DNA of 27,103 nt from Candidatus Nomurabacteria bacterium CG_4_10_14_0_2_um_filter_30_12 (GTDB taxonomy: Bacteria > Patescibacteriota > Minisyncoccia > Phycocordibacterales > UBA9973): assembly GCA_002792755.1 (NCBI GenBank), contig PFOY01000019.1, forward strand, positions 1 through 27,103, read 5' to 3'. The position numbers and the translations under genes are program-made. Below are positions 1-7,031 of the stretch, one piece after another. Each line of letters starts with the position of its first letter. Position 1 is the first letter of the stretch. The notes under the pieces were generated by a model that had not been told where the DNA came from, searched no databases, and saw only the letters and a list, made by a program, of their open reading frames with translations.

Positions 1-125
1 AATTGTTGTAAGCATAAAATTAATTAGTTAATGAATTGATAATCTATTAAGTATGAACTTAATCAGGAAAATAGCTATCTTTTGTGTATCTGAGTTAATG
101 TTAGAACTTATTTTATTGATAATAT

Positions 126-917
126 TCACTCTTTTCCTAAAAATAGTTTCTTATTTGGTAATGATGTATAAATACCTATAACAAAAATCGTATTAAAATA
201 AGAAAATATTATGTCATCTATTGGTATAGAAAATATTCTTCCTATAAGAGAATCATCATTGTAATACCATGTATTTGCAGGGATAAAAATGGAATCAATT
301 AAAAAAACTATACTAACCATTATCAATAGCGTCCACAAAAGATTATATTTATCTATGTGTTCTCTTTTTCTCCAAAAATAAAATACTGATGGTAAAATAG
401 CAAAAATAAGTACCCATTTAAAATAAGAATCTGGGTTTGATAAAAATGTATATAATGTAATAAGTTGTAACGCAAAAATAATACCAAATAATATTGGTTC
501 ACTTACATGAGGAATATTATCAAAGATACCCCTTTTTACTTTTCTTTTTGGTAAAGAAGTGTAGATTCCAAGAACGATAGAAGGAAACCAGAAACCAAAA
601 ATATATTCTTCTAAGGGTATTCCAAGTATCCAAAAACTCACTGATTCATACGGGAACCTCCATAACCAAACATTTTGTGCAACAGTATCATAAAAAATAG
701 TCGCCAATATTGAAAAAACAAGAATTAAAAAATATTTCTTTTTATCAAAATGTTCTTCTTTTCTAAAAGTAAAAAATATGAAAGGTAAAATTAAAAATAC
801 TATTGCAAGTCTAGTGTAACTTGGTAAAAAATCAGAAGTATTAAAGATAAAAATTCCTAACAATAAAACAACAGCCAAAAGATATTTTGTTTTAACTTGC
901 GGAAAAAATATTTTCAT
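126..917 (-). CDS. Lycopene cyclase domain (CrtYc/CrtYd-type) membrane protein
   Basis: A 263-residue integral membrane protein with about seven hydrophobic segments. It contains two copies of the short acidic motif typical of heterodimeric/fused lycopene cyclases: an IPLEE in the first half (about residue 100) and an IPIDD in the second half (about residue 232), each followed by an aromatic-rich helix ending in GIYTSLP. This internal duplication matches a fused CrtYc-CrtYd arrangement, whose family cyclises the ends of lycopene in the membrane. No phytoene synthase or desaturase lies in the window, so the substrate is inferred from the family only. The ATG at 917 is preceded by an extended -10 box 7 nt upstream, which supports this start. 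It could instead be a non-carotenoid member of the same fold. Confidence 0.72.
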   Translation of the reverse strand: MKIFFPQVKTKYLLAVVLLLGIFIFNTSDFLPSYTRLAIVFLILPFIFFTFRKEEHFDKKKYFLILVFSILATIFYDTVAQNVWLWRFPYESVSFWILGIPLEEYIFGFWFPSIVLGIYTSLPKRKVKRGIFDNIPHVSEPILFGIIFALQLITLYTFLSNPDSYFKWVLIFAILPSVFYFWRKREHIDKYNLLWTLLIMVSIVFLIDSIFIPANTWYYNDDSLIGRIFSIPIDDIIFSYFNTIFVIGIYTSLPNKKLFLGKE

Positions 918-924
918 AATTTAT

Positions 925-933
925 ATTATATCA
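925..933 (-). promoter_or_regulatory. Extended -10 (TGATATAAT) of the lycopene-cyclase-like gene
   Basis: Read on the minus strand the sequence is TGATATAAT, a perfect extended -10. It lies 7 nt before the ATG at 917, so the transcript should start at or next to the start codon. Confidence 0.6.
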
Positions 934-942
934 AAAAAATCA

Positions 943-971
943 TTGATAAAAAGCTATTTTTGTACTATTGT
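943..971 (+). promoter_or_regulatory. Promoter of tRNA-Gln
   Basis: A -35 box TTGATA (943-948), a 17-nt spacer and a -10 box TATTGT (966-971) place the transcription start a few bases before the tRNA 5' end at 984. Confidence 0.55.
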
Positions 972-983
972 AATAATAACCAT

Positions 984-1057
984 TGGGAGATCGTCTAATG
1001 GTAGGACACCTCCCTCTGGAGGAGGTTATCTTGGTTCGAGTCCAGGTCTCCCAGCCA
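984..1057 (+). tRNA. tRNA-Gln (anticodon CTG)
   Basis: The full cloverleaf can be drawn. The acceptor stem TGGGAGA (984-990) pairs with TCTCCCA (1047-1053). There is a short D stem, an anticodon stem CCTCC/GGAGG enclosing loop CTCTGGA with anticodon CTG at 1016-1018, and a T arm CTTGG/CCAGG with loop TTCGAGT. Discriminator G1054 is followed by an encoded CCA (1055-1057). The weak T1-A72 first pair is typical of bacterial tRNA-Gln, and CTG reads CAG codons. Confidence 0.95.
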
Positions 1058-1090
1058 AAGTTTTTAACTTAATTTTGTTTTAATAAAACC

Positions 1091-1348
1091 ATGAAAGAAA
1101 CAGAACCACGAGGAGAATAAAAATTTTTGGAACATATTCCAAATGTTGAGGAAGTATCTATAATCTTTAGAAGATTAACGAATAAGGAATACAAAGAAGT
1201 TCGTAAAATTGAGGACAAAAAAGGTCTTTATGTTTTTGATATTACAATACTAGGAGAAATAGAAGGAGATATAATTGAATATTCTTTAATCAATTTTCTA
1301 TCTCCACTCTTTTACTATCTCCCATTTTATATTAAGTGCTGCGCCTAG
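1091..1348 (+). pseudogene. Small broken ORF with in-frame TAA
   Basis: An ATG at 1091 sits 6 nt after a TGTTTTAAT extended -10-like box (1076-1084), which matches the spacing of other starts in the window. It reads only nine codons (MKETEPRGE) before a TAA at 1118. The same frame then stays open to 1348 and looks protein-like for about 50 residues (charged, with RRLTNKEYKEVRK). The tail from about 1298 overlaps the convergent bactofilin-like gene and looks non-native. A TTG at 1127 could start a 73-residue protein instead. I read it as a small gene killed by a nonsense mutation and eroded at its 3' end. The family is not recognised. Confidence 0.35.
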
Positions 1349-2446
1349 GGTTATCATTGTAGATACACATATTGCAATCCAACCGATGAACGGTATCAAG
1401 CTAAGTATAAAATAAACTACTACACCGAGTAACATTGTTTTCCAATTAACAACATAACTTGATCCTCTTGATATCCATTTATAAACTAGAGCACCTAGGA
1501 ATATTGGAGTTATCATAGCTGTAAAAATTAAAAGCATTATAAAAGAAAGTAATCCGAGTATGCCGAATGGGATTCCTATGATAGTGATGAGAAGGATAAC
1601 TGAAAGTACTGGGAGTACTATGATAGTGACGATACCTCGTCCTAATTCTTTGAGTGGATTTGTTGTAGCTTTTTCTATAAGTTCATCACTATATTTATGA
1701 AATATAAGTCCGATAATAAGAGCCGTAGCTAATAACATAAAGAATTTAGCTACTAGTAGAAAAGTAAAGAATCCTAGTATACTTCCGGTCACATTTTTAT
1801 TTTCTCCGTTATGTCCTTTTAGTTCAGTAAAAATTGTTTCTCCTTGAACCTTACCTCCTTCTTCTATTATGACAGGATTTTCTGCTTCGTACTTAAGATT
1901 ACCTTTGATATCTGCCTTTGGTCCTAAAGTTAATTTTTGAGCTTTAATGTCTACATTACCTACAACTGGTGCATTTATATAAATTTCTCCTCCACCTATT
2001 TTTACATTTCCTTTAACTTCAGAATTCATTTGTATCGTTCCACCTGCTATAGCGACGTCTCCGCTTATTGATTTACTAGAAAGAATTATTTGTCCTCCAC
2101 CTATTACGGCATCTCCAAGAATGTTGCCATTTACTATGATGTTTCCACCACCTATGCGTATATCTCCAGAAACCTGACTCAAGACTGTTATATTGCCACC
2201 TACAACAAATAAATCACCAAGAACAGGACCAGATACGAGTACTGTGCCACCTGCAACTAAGAGATCTTTATCTACACTTCCTGCACTGATGATTGTGCCA
2301 CCAGCCATATAAAGATTTTCATTTGTTTTTTCTTCAGAGGAGAAGGATGATTGCTGTCCTACTCTGAATTCTGCAGCAAATGTTAGAATTGGAAATATTA
2401 ATAAAAATAAAGCTAATAATGTTAGAACTTTATTAAAGTTTTTCAT
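1298..2446 (-). CDS. Exported bactofilin-like beta-repeat protein with C-terminal membrane domain
   Basis: This is a 382-residue protein. Residues 1-24 form a signal peptide ending at AEF. Residues about 45-190 are a repetitive beta-solenoid-like region in which a GG or GGG turn recurs about every 17 residues (near 49, 66, 83, 99, 116, 135, 151), with alternating short hydrophobic strands, as in bactofilin/polymer-forming repeats. A linker follows to about 220, then several membrane helices to the C terminus. In ordinary bactofilins the repeat is cytoplasmic and has no membrane domain, so the signal peptide and TM region suggest an outward-facing repeat anchored in the membrane. The role is not known; an envelope scaffold is a guess. 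A -10 TATAAT lies 8 nt before the ATG. Confidence 0.6.
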   Translation of the reverse strand: MKNFNKVLTLLALFLLIFPILTFAAEFRVGQQSSFSSEEKTNENLYMAGGTIISAGSVDKDLLVAGGTVLVSGPVLGDLFVVGGNITVLSQVSGDIRIGGGNIIVNGNILGDAVIGGGQIILSSKSISGDVAIAGGTIQMNSEVKGNVKIGGGEIYINAPVVGNVDIKAQKLTLGPKADIKGNLKYEAENPVIIEEGGKVQGETIFTELKGHNGENKNVTGSILGFFTFLLVAKFFMLLATALIIGLIFHKYSDELIEKATTNPLKELGRGIVTIIVLPVLSVILLITIIGIPFGILGLLSFIMLLIFTAMITPIFLGALVYKWISRGSSYVVNWKTMLLGVVVYFILSLIPFIGWIAICVSTMITLGAALNIKWEIVKEWR

Positions 2447-2454
2447 ATTTATAT

Positions 2455-2460
2455 ATTATA
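2455..2460 (-). promoter_or_regulatory. -10 box (TATAAT) of the bactofilin-like gene
   Basis: The minus-strand hexamer TATAAT ends 8 nt before the ATG at 2446. No Shine-Dalgarno sequence is visible between them. Confidence 0.5.
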
Positions 2461-2557
2461 TGACGCATATTTTTTTATGCAATACTAATTGGTAATGTTT
2501 TAATACACATAGAGCCTAATGAGTAAAATTATTAAGTATTAAAATAAATAAAAATTG

Positions 2558-2566
2558 TGATATAAT
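2558..2566 (+). promoter_or_regulatory. Extended -10 (TGATATAAT) of the DUF2231 gene
   Basis: A perfect TGn plus TATAAT is followed by 9 nt and then the ATG at 2576. The transcript leader would be only a few bases long. Confidence 0.6.
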
Positions 2567-2575
2567 AAAAAAATT

Positions 2576-3091
2576 ATGACATACAATATTCATCCAATTT
2601 TTGTGCATTTTCCCATAGCTTTACTCCTTATTTATTCAATAATAAAGATTTTACCGTTTAAAAAATGGTTCCCAGATGTATCTTGGAAACATATTGAAGT
2701 AGTATTGCTCGGGCTTGGTGTGTTTGGTGCTTTTGTCGCTAGCTCTACAGGGGAGATTGCAGAACATTTAACAAGACTAAATAGACAACTTGTCGAAATG
2801 CATTCTACTTTTGCTTCTATTTCTACTTGGCTTTACGGTTTGCTCTTATTAGGTGAATTTTTATATCTTCTTACACCATATTTTATTACAAAATTTAATT
2901 CATCAAAAATTGTTGGTTTTCTTTTATTTGTTCAGAAAATTTTAATAAATAATGTTTTATCAAAAATAATGGCTTTTCTTGGATTGATTGCTATTTCTAC
3001 TACAGGTTTATTAGGTGGTGTGATGGTTTTTGGTACTTCTTCTGACCCACTAGCTTCTATTGTTTTAAATATATTAGGTTTAAACTTTTAA
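2576..3091 (+). CDS. DUF2231-like membrane protein
   Basis: A 171-residue membrane protein with four likely helices. It begins with the family signature HPIFVHFPIALL (residues 6-17). A glycine-rich helix with the sequence SSTGEIAEH and a histidine in LVEMHSTF follow, and the conserved histidines could bind a metal or haem. DUF2231 proteins often sit beside redox genes and are thought to be membrane redox-associated, but no function is established. The next gene, 26 nt downstream on the same strand, is a type II NADH dehydrogenase, so the two are probably co-transcribed from the strong extended -10 at 2558. That link suggests a role near the quinone pool, which is inference. Confidence 0.65.
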   Translation: MTYNIHPIFVHFPIALLLIYSIIKILPFKKWFPDVSWKHIEVVLLGLGVFGAFVASSTGEIAEHLTRLNRQLVEMHSTFASISTWLYGLLLLGEFLYLLTPYFITKFNSSKIVGFLLFVQKILINNVLSKIMAFLGLIAISTTGLLGGVMVFGTSSDPLASIVLNILGLNF

Positions 3092-3117
3092 CTGTTTAAT
3101 TTTCTAGACTTATTTTT

Positions 3118-4356
3118 ATGAAACCTATTTATATTACAATTGTTGGTGGTGGTTTTGGTGGAATATATACATTAAAAAAATTTAATAAAATTTTTAATAA
3201 AAATTCTAATATACATATAACATTAGTAAGTGAAAATAATTATTTTTTATTTACCCCATTATTGCATGAAGTTGCGACTGGTGGAATAAATCCTCAAAAT
3301 ATAATAGAACCTATTAAGAAATTTTTAGGATCTTCTTTGAATACTCTTTATGTTGGTAAAGTTACAAATATTGATATTAAAAATTCTAAAATAGAAACGA
3401 GAAATAGATATTGGGATTATGATTACCTTGTACTTGCTCCCGGAGCAGAAACTAATTTTTTTAATACTCCTGGAGCAGAAGAGAATTGTTTTACTCTTAA
3501 ATCATTAGAGGATGCGATAAAGATTAAAAATCATTGCATCACACTTATTGATAAAGCGTCTTTTATCTCTAGTAGAGAAGAAAGAAAAAATATATTACGA
3601 TTTGTGATAATAGGAGGAGGGCCTACAGGTGTAGAGTTAGCTTCTGAATTAGAGGAATTTTTAAAACAAACATTTTTACGTTATTATACAAAAGATTTGA
3701 TAGACGATATATCTGTTGTAATTATACAGAAAGATTCAGAACTTCTTGTTCAACTTTCAAAACCTTTACGAGAAAAAAGTCTTAAAATTCTTCAAAAAAA
3801 TGGTGTAGAAGTTATTTTAAATGCATTAGTAAATAAGGTGACGAAAGATGGTATAGAATTTAATAATAAAAGCCTAAAAACAAATACCGCTATATGGGTG
3901 GCAGGAGTAAAGCCAATCAATATTTCTTTTTCTCCATCAATTTCTTTAGAAAATAATGGTAGACTCAAAGTAAATCAATATTTACAACTCGATCAATATT
4001 CTAATGTTTATGCTCTTGGTGATATATCAGGAGCTAAAGAAGATAATGGTATATTTATTCCAATGCTTGCACAAGTGGCAACAAGAGAAGCTAATATTGT
4101 AGCAGAAAATATAAAAAATCAAATAGAAGATAAAACATTAAAACCATTTATTTATAAAAATATCGGTACACTCATATCTCTAGGAAGATGGATGGCAGTG
4201 GGTGAAATATCTCATTTTATAATGTCAGGACATTTTACTTGGTTTGTATGGCGTACGATATATTTATCGAAACTTATTTCTTGGCAAAAAAAGGTGAAAG
4301 TGGCCATAGATTGGACAATAAATATCTTTTCTGAAAGAGATATCTCTAAATTATAA
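3118..4356 (+). CDS. ndh: Type II NADH dehydrogenase (NDH-2) / FAD-dependent pyridine nucleotide oxidoreductase
   Basis: A 412-residue two-dinucleotide-binding flavoprotein. The N-terminal FAD-binding motif GGGFGG is at residues 10-15. The NDH-2 segment FTPLLHEVATGG is at 45-56, the NADH-binding motif GGGPTG at 166-171, and the second FAD motif YALGD at 298-302. The C-terminal 50 residues are rich in Trp, Phe and Leu with basic residues (HFTWFVWRTIYLSKL), the usual amphipathic membrane anchor of NDH-2. It should oxidise NADH and reduce quinone or another acceptor at the inner face of the membrane without pumping protons. A related sulfide:quinone or generic disulfide-reductase-like role is less likely, because no paired redox cysteines are seen. 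Confidence 0.85.
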   Translation: MKPIYITIVGGGFGGIYTLKKFNKIFNKNSNIHITLVSENNYFLFTPLLHEVATGGINPQNIIEPIKKFLGSSLNTLYVGKVTNIDIKNSKIETRNRYWDYDYLVLAPGAETNFFNTPGAEENCFTLKSLEDAIKIKNHCITLIDKASFISSREERKNILRFVIIGGGPTGVELASELEEFLKQTFLRYYTKDLIDDISVVIIQKDSELLVQLSKPLREKSLKILQKNGVEVILNALVNKVTKDGIEFNNKSLKTNTAIWVAGVKPINISFSPSISLENNGRLKVNQYLQLDQYSNVYALGDISGAKEDNGIFIPMLAQVATREANIVAENIKNQIEDKTLKPFIYKNIGTLISLGRWMAVGEISHFIMSGHFTWFVWRTIYLSKLISWQKKVKVAIDWTINIFSERDISKL

Positions 4357-4392
4357 TTTATCTATTTTTTAGATATACGATTTTTTAATCGT
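4336..4392. terminator. Run of four palindromes between convergent genes, possible bidirectional terminator
   Basis: Four palindromes stand almost end to end: AGAGATATCTCT (4336-4347), AAATTATAATTT (4348-4359), TATCTA-N5-TAGATA (4359-4375) and ACGATT-TTTT-AATCGT (4377-4392). They span the 3' ends of ndh and of the convergent small gene. The T-rich loops and stems could stop transcription in both directions, but none has a classic GC stem plus T tract. Confidence 0.3.
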
Positions 4393-4690
4393 CATATTTC
4401 TCGTTTTCGTATTTGCCCTCATTTTCATGTTTATAAATAGTATCTTTTTCATTTTTATAGCTATCTGTTATAGGTATAATATTTATTTCTTTAGTTGTAG
4501 AAGTTGTAGTGTCTGAAGTAGCATTCTTAAAAGAAACAACATTTGTATTTGGTGTTTCTGTTGATGGTATATTTGTATTTTCAGTAGCTAATGTTTTTTG
4601 GTCTTCAATTTGTTTAGTTTGTACTGTCGCATATGTTACAAAACTTACAAATAGTGCACCACTTATTATTGAGATTATATAATTTTTCAT
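4385..4690 (-). CDS. Small exported Thr/Asn-rich protein
   Basis: A 101-residue protein with an N-terminal signal peptide or anchor (residues 4-21, KNYIISIISGALFVSFVTYA) and a low-complexity body rich in Thr, Asn and Ser. It ends in an acidic/lysine/histidine tail (KHENEGKYENEKYDD). No family is recognised. It is the last gene of a minus-strand group that begins with rubredoxin and includes the neighbouring Gln-rich protein, 15 nt apart, and all three are probably co-transcribed. A surface or periplasm-like location is inferred from the N terminus. Confidence 0.5.
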   Translation of the reverse strand: MKNYIISIISGALFVSFVTYATVQTKQIEDQKTLATENTNIPSTETPNTNVVSFKNATSDTTTSTTKEINIIPITDSYKNEKDTIYKHENEGKYENEKYDD

Positions 4691-4705
4691 AATATTTTAT
4701 TTTTT

Positions 4706-5065
4706 TTAACTTGCTTTTGATTGTCTACTTGATGTTATGGGAGATTGTACCTGTGTCGTCTGAGCTGGTATTTGTGCTATCGTTTGTGTCGTAGCGGGAG
4801 CTGGTGTATTTATTTTGAGTTTTTGTTGTACTGGTATCGGAACCTGATTTGTCGTATTTGTATTAATTTGGTTATATACAATTTGATTCGTTTTATTTTG
4901 TGTTGATAATTGCGTTTTATTTTTCTTTTGTATTTGTAGTTTTTCTTGTTGTAAAGCTAAAATAGAATTTCTTTGGATTTTATTTTGATAAGTATAAGAA
5001 CCTTGCATAAATACAAATGCTATAAGTCCAAAAGTTATTATTACATTTTTAAAATCCTCTTTCAT
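4706..5065 (-). CDS. Small membrane-anchored Gln/Thr-rich protein
   Basis: A 119-residue protein with one hydrophobic segment near the N terminus (about residues 8-24), followed by an extended low-complexity region very rich in Gln, Thr, Asn and Pro (for example PAPATTQTIAQIPAQTTQ). This composition fits an exposed flexible tail. It starts 7 nt downstream of the rubredoxin stop codon, so it is very likely in the same transcript. No function can be assigned. Confidence 0.5.
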   Translation of the reverse strand: MKEDFKNVIITFGLIAFVFMQGSYTYQNKIQRNSILALQQEKLQIQKKNKTQLSTQNKTNQIVYNQINTNTTNQVPIPVQQKLKINTPAPATTQTIAQIPAQTTQVQSPITSSRQSKAS

Positions 5066-5072
5066 ATATTAT

Positions 5073-5243
5073 TTAATCTAATTTTTGCCACATATGAGCA
5101 TCACTTTTTCTAATAGAACATTCTGCACATTTAAAATCCATAGGAAGTTCTTCCCATTTTGTGCCTGGAGCTATACCTCTTTCAGGTAATCCTTTAGCTT
5201 CATCGTATATCCACCCACACTCTAAACAAACATATTGAGACAT
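5073..5243 (-). CDS. Rubredoxin
   Basis: A 56-residue protein, easily missed because of its size. It has the two iron-binding CxxC knuckles of rubredoxin: CLECG (residues 6-10) and CAEC (39-42). Between them is the conserved stretch WIYDEAKG-LPERGIAPGTKWEELP, which matches GIAPGT of classic rubredoxins. The second knuckle reads CAECSIRKSDA instead of the usual CPxCGxxK, a mild divergence. It should carry one electron on a single Fe(Cys)4 centre in the cytoplasm, usually between a flavoprotein reductase and a peroxide- or oxygen-reducing enzyme. The partner here is unknown. The FNR-type reductase at 8545 or the NDH-2 at 3118 are candidates by proximity only. Confidence 0.88.
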   Translation of the reverse strand: MSQYVCLECGWIYDEAKGLPERGIAPGTKWEELPMDFKCAECSIRKSDAHMWQKLD

Positions 5244-5324
5244 AATTTTATTCTTTATTTACTATTACTATTAATATAGTTACTATAAAGTATAATTATG
5301 AAAATTAAATGAATGGGTATCGTG

Positions 5325-6362
5325 TTATACACATTTTAAAATAACCTCAAAAGTAGTGCCATTGCCATAAGAGCTGTTTGCTTTTATTGATCCATGGTGT
5401 TCTTCAACTATATTTTTTACTATAGCAAGCCCTAGTCCTGCACTAGAAGAATTTTGTGTACGAGAATCATCTACTTTGTAAAATCTATCATATATATTTA
5501 TGAGATTTTCTTTTTTGATACCTATGCCAGTGTCTATCACAGACAGAATAATTTTATTATTTTTCTTTTTTAAAGATATTGTCACACTACCTTCTTTTTT
5601 ATTATAATCGATTGCATTTTTTAGAAGATTTATGACAAGACGGGTCAAATCACTTTTGTTGCCTAATGTATTTAAATTATTTTCTACTTCATCTTTTATC
5701 GTTATTTTATGTATGAGAGCATACGCTTCTATTGCATTTATTTGTTTTTTACATATTTCTGAAAAGTTTAGTTTAGAATTTAAATTTACCCCTTTTTTAT
5801 TATTTTGAGCTAGAAAAAGTAAATCATTTGAAAGTGTTATTAATCTTTCTATTTCTTCTAGAGATTCTTTAGTATATTTTTTATATTCTTCTTGTGTTCT
5901 ATCATTTCTTAGTATGACTTCTGACCCAGCTTTAATGACAGAAAGTGGTGTGCGAAGTTCATGTGCTGCATTGGCTACAAACATTGATTGTTTTTTATAT
6001 GCTTCTTCTATAGGTTTCAGAGTGTGTTTAGACAAAACGTAGGCTATCATCAATGTAAATATGAGTATGGCTATGTCAGAAGTGATAAGAATTCCTGCTA
6101 GATTTTCTTGTATTTCATGAATTTTATTTTCTTCGAGTTTGTTGTCCTTTTTTTCATTTTTTTCTGACGATTGTTCTTTTATATTTTCATTTGTAGAATA
6201 GATGCTATTTGTGAATAAACTATAAACAAGAATGTTAAAAATTACTAAAATAATAAAAACACCAACAGTGTAATATGTGGTCAAAAGTATGGTGGCTTTT
6301 TTGAATTCACTTAGATTTGAAAGTGTAGCCCACTCCTCTAATTGTTTTAATATATTTTTCAT
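5325..6362 (-). CDS. Membrane sensor histidine kinase (EnvZ/BaeS type)
   Basis: A 345-residue sensor kinase. TM1 is at about 27-50, followed by a short, very charged outside loop (51-89, many Lys/Glu), then TM2 at 90-111. The H box HELRTP contains the phosphorylated His134. The N box LLKNAIDYN is near 246-254, the G1 box DTGIG at 277-281, the F box IYDRFYKVDD at about 290-299 and the G2 box GLGLA at 309-313. All key ATP-binding boxes are intact. The gene overlaps the 3' end of the response regulator by 56 nt, an unusually long overlap. No later ATG/GTG/TTG start occurs before the first TM helix, so this start is kept. With the regulator it forms a standard two-component pair; the signal is unknown. 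Confidence 0.9.
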   Translation of the reverse strand: MKNILKQLEEWATLSNLSEFKKATILLTTYYTVGVFIILVIFNILVYSLFTNSIYSTNENIKEQSSEKNEKKDNKLEENKIHEIQENLAGILITSDIAILIFTLMIAYVLSKHTLKPIEEAYKKQSMFVANAAHELRTPLSVIKAGSEVILRNDRTQEEYKKYTKESLEEIERLITLSNDLLFLAQNNKKGVNLNSKLNFSEICKKQINAIEAYALIHKITIKDEVENNLNTLGNKSDLTRLVINLLKNAIDYNKKEGSVTISLKKKNNKIILSVIDTGIGIKKENLINIYDRFYKVDDSRTQNSSSAGLGLAIVKNIVEEHHGSIKANSSYGNGTTFEVILKCV

Positions 6363-6975
6363 TTGTATCTTTTAATTTTTTTCGTAATTGTTTTATATAA
6401 ACATCTGTTATATTACTAAATGCACTATACGCAAAATCCCAACAATGTTCAAGTAGCTGTTCTCTTGTCACTACTTGATCAGCATTTAACATTAAATATT
6501 CTAATATAGAATATTCTTTCAATGTAAGATTTAAGGTTACACCCTTTTGAGTAGCTATGTGTTTACTGTTATCTAATACAATATTTTGGATTTCTAATTT
6601 AAGTATTACTTTTTCTTTTGGCCTACGAAGTAGTGCTCTTACTCTCGCCAATAATTCTTCCATATCAAATGGTTTTATCAAATAATCATCAGCACCACTA
6701 TCCAATCCTAAAATCTTATCATTTAATCCTTCTTTTGCTGTGATCATTATTATAGGTAAATTTACATTATCATCACGCAAGCTTTTACATACAGATATTC
6801 CATCTTTCTTTGGTAACATTATATCTAATATAACGAGATCATGACTTCCTGACCTTGCCATACGTTCTCCAGCTTCTCCGTCATAAGAAGAATCGACAGC
6901 ATAGCCCTCTTCTTCAAGCATTTGTTTTGTATACTTAGATAATTTTTCATTGTCTTCTACTATCAATATTCTCAT
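6307..6975 (-). CDS. OmpR/PhoB-family response regulator
   Basis: The receiver domain (MRILIVEDNEKL) has acidic residues E7/D8, phospho-acceptor D51 in LVILDIMLP, and the conserved Lys in LIKPFDMEELLARV. A winged-helix DNA-binding domain follows and ends in YIKTIRGVGYTF. An upstream in-frame GTG at 6990 would add five residues, but the ATG at 6975 is preferred: it gives the canonical receiver start and lies exactly 6 nt after a TATTAT -10 box. The gene is divergent from the ApbE operon with only a short shared spacer (6976-7031), so that operon is a plausible target, which is inference. It should bind DNA when phosphorylated by the kinase encoded just downstream. Confidence 0.92.
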   Translation of the reverse strand: MRILIVEDNEKLSKYTKQMLEEEGYAVDSSYDGEAGERMARSGSHDLVILDIMLPKKDGISVCKSLRDDNVNLPIIMITAKEGLNDKILGLDSGADDYLIKPFDMEELLARVRALLRRPKEKVILKLEIQNIVLDNSKHIATQKGVTLNLTLKEYSILEYLMLNADQVVTREQLLEHCWDFAYSAFSNITDVYIKQLRKKLKDTNEKYIKTIRGVGYTFKSK

Positions 6976-6981
6976 ATATAT

Positions 6982-6987
6982 ATAATA
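6982..6987 (-). promoter_or_regulatory. -10 box (TATTAT) of the two-component operon
   Basis: Minus-strand TATTAT with 6 nt to the ATG at 6975. This supports that start over the in-frame GTG at 6990, which would lie upstream of the -10 hexamer. Confidence 0.5.
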
Positions 6988-7019
6988 CACCTATTCATCT
7001 TTTATTCATTTTTTTCTTT

Positions 7020-7025
7020 TATTAT
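7020..7025 (+). promoter_or_regulatory. -10 box (TATTAT) of the ApbE operon
   Basis: TATTAT with 6 nt to the ATG at 7032. It sits only about 30 bp from the opposing promoter of the two-component pair. Confidence 0.45.
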
Positions 7026-7031
7026 GAAATT

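Noticed and set aside
6307..6990. GTG start at 6990 for the response regulator
   Set aside because: It lies upstream of the -10 hexamer and adds MYYIY before the canonical receiver start; the ATG at 6975 is better.
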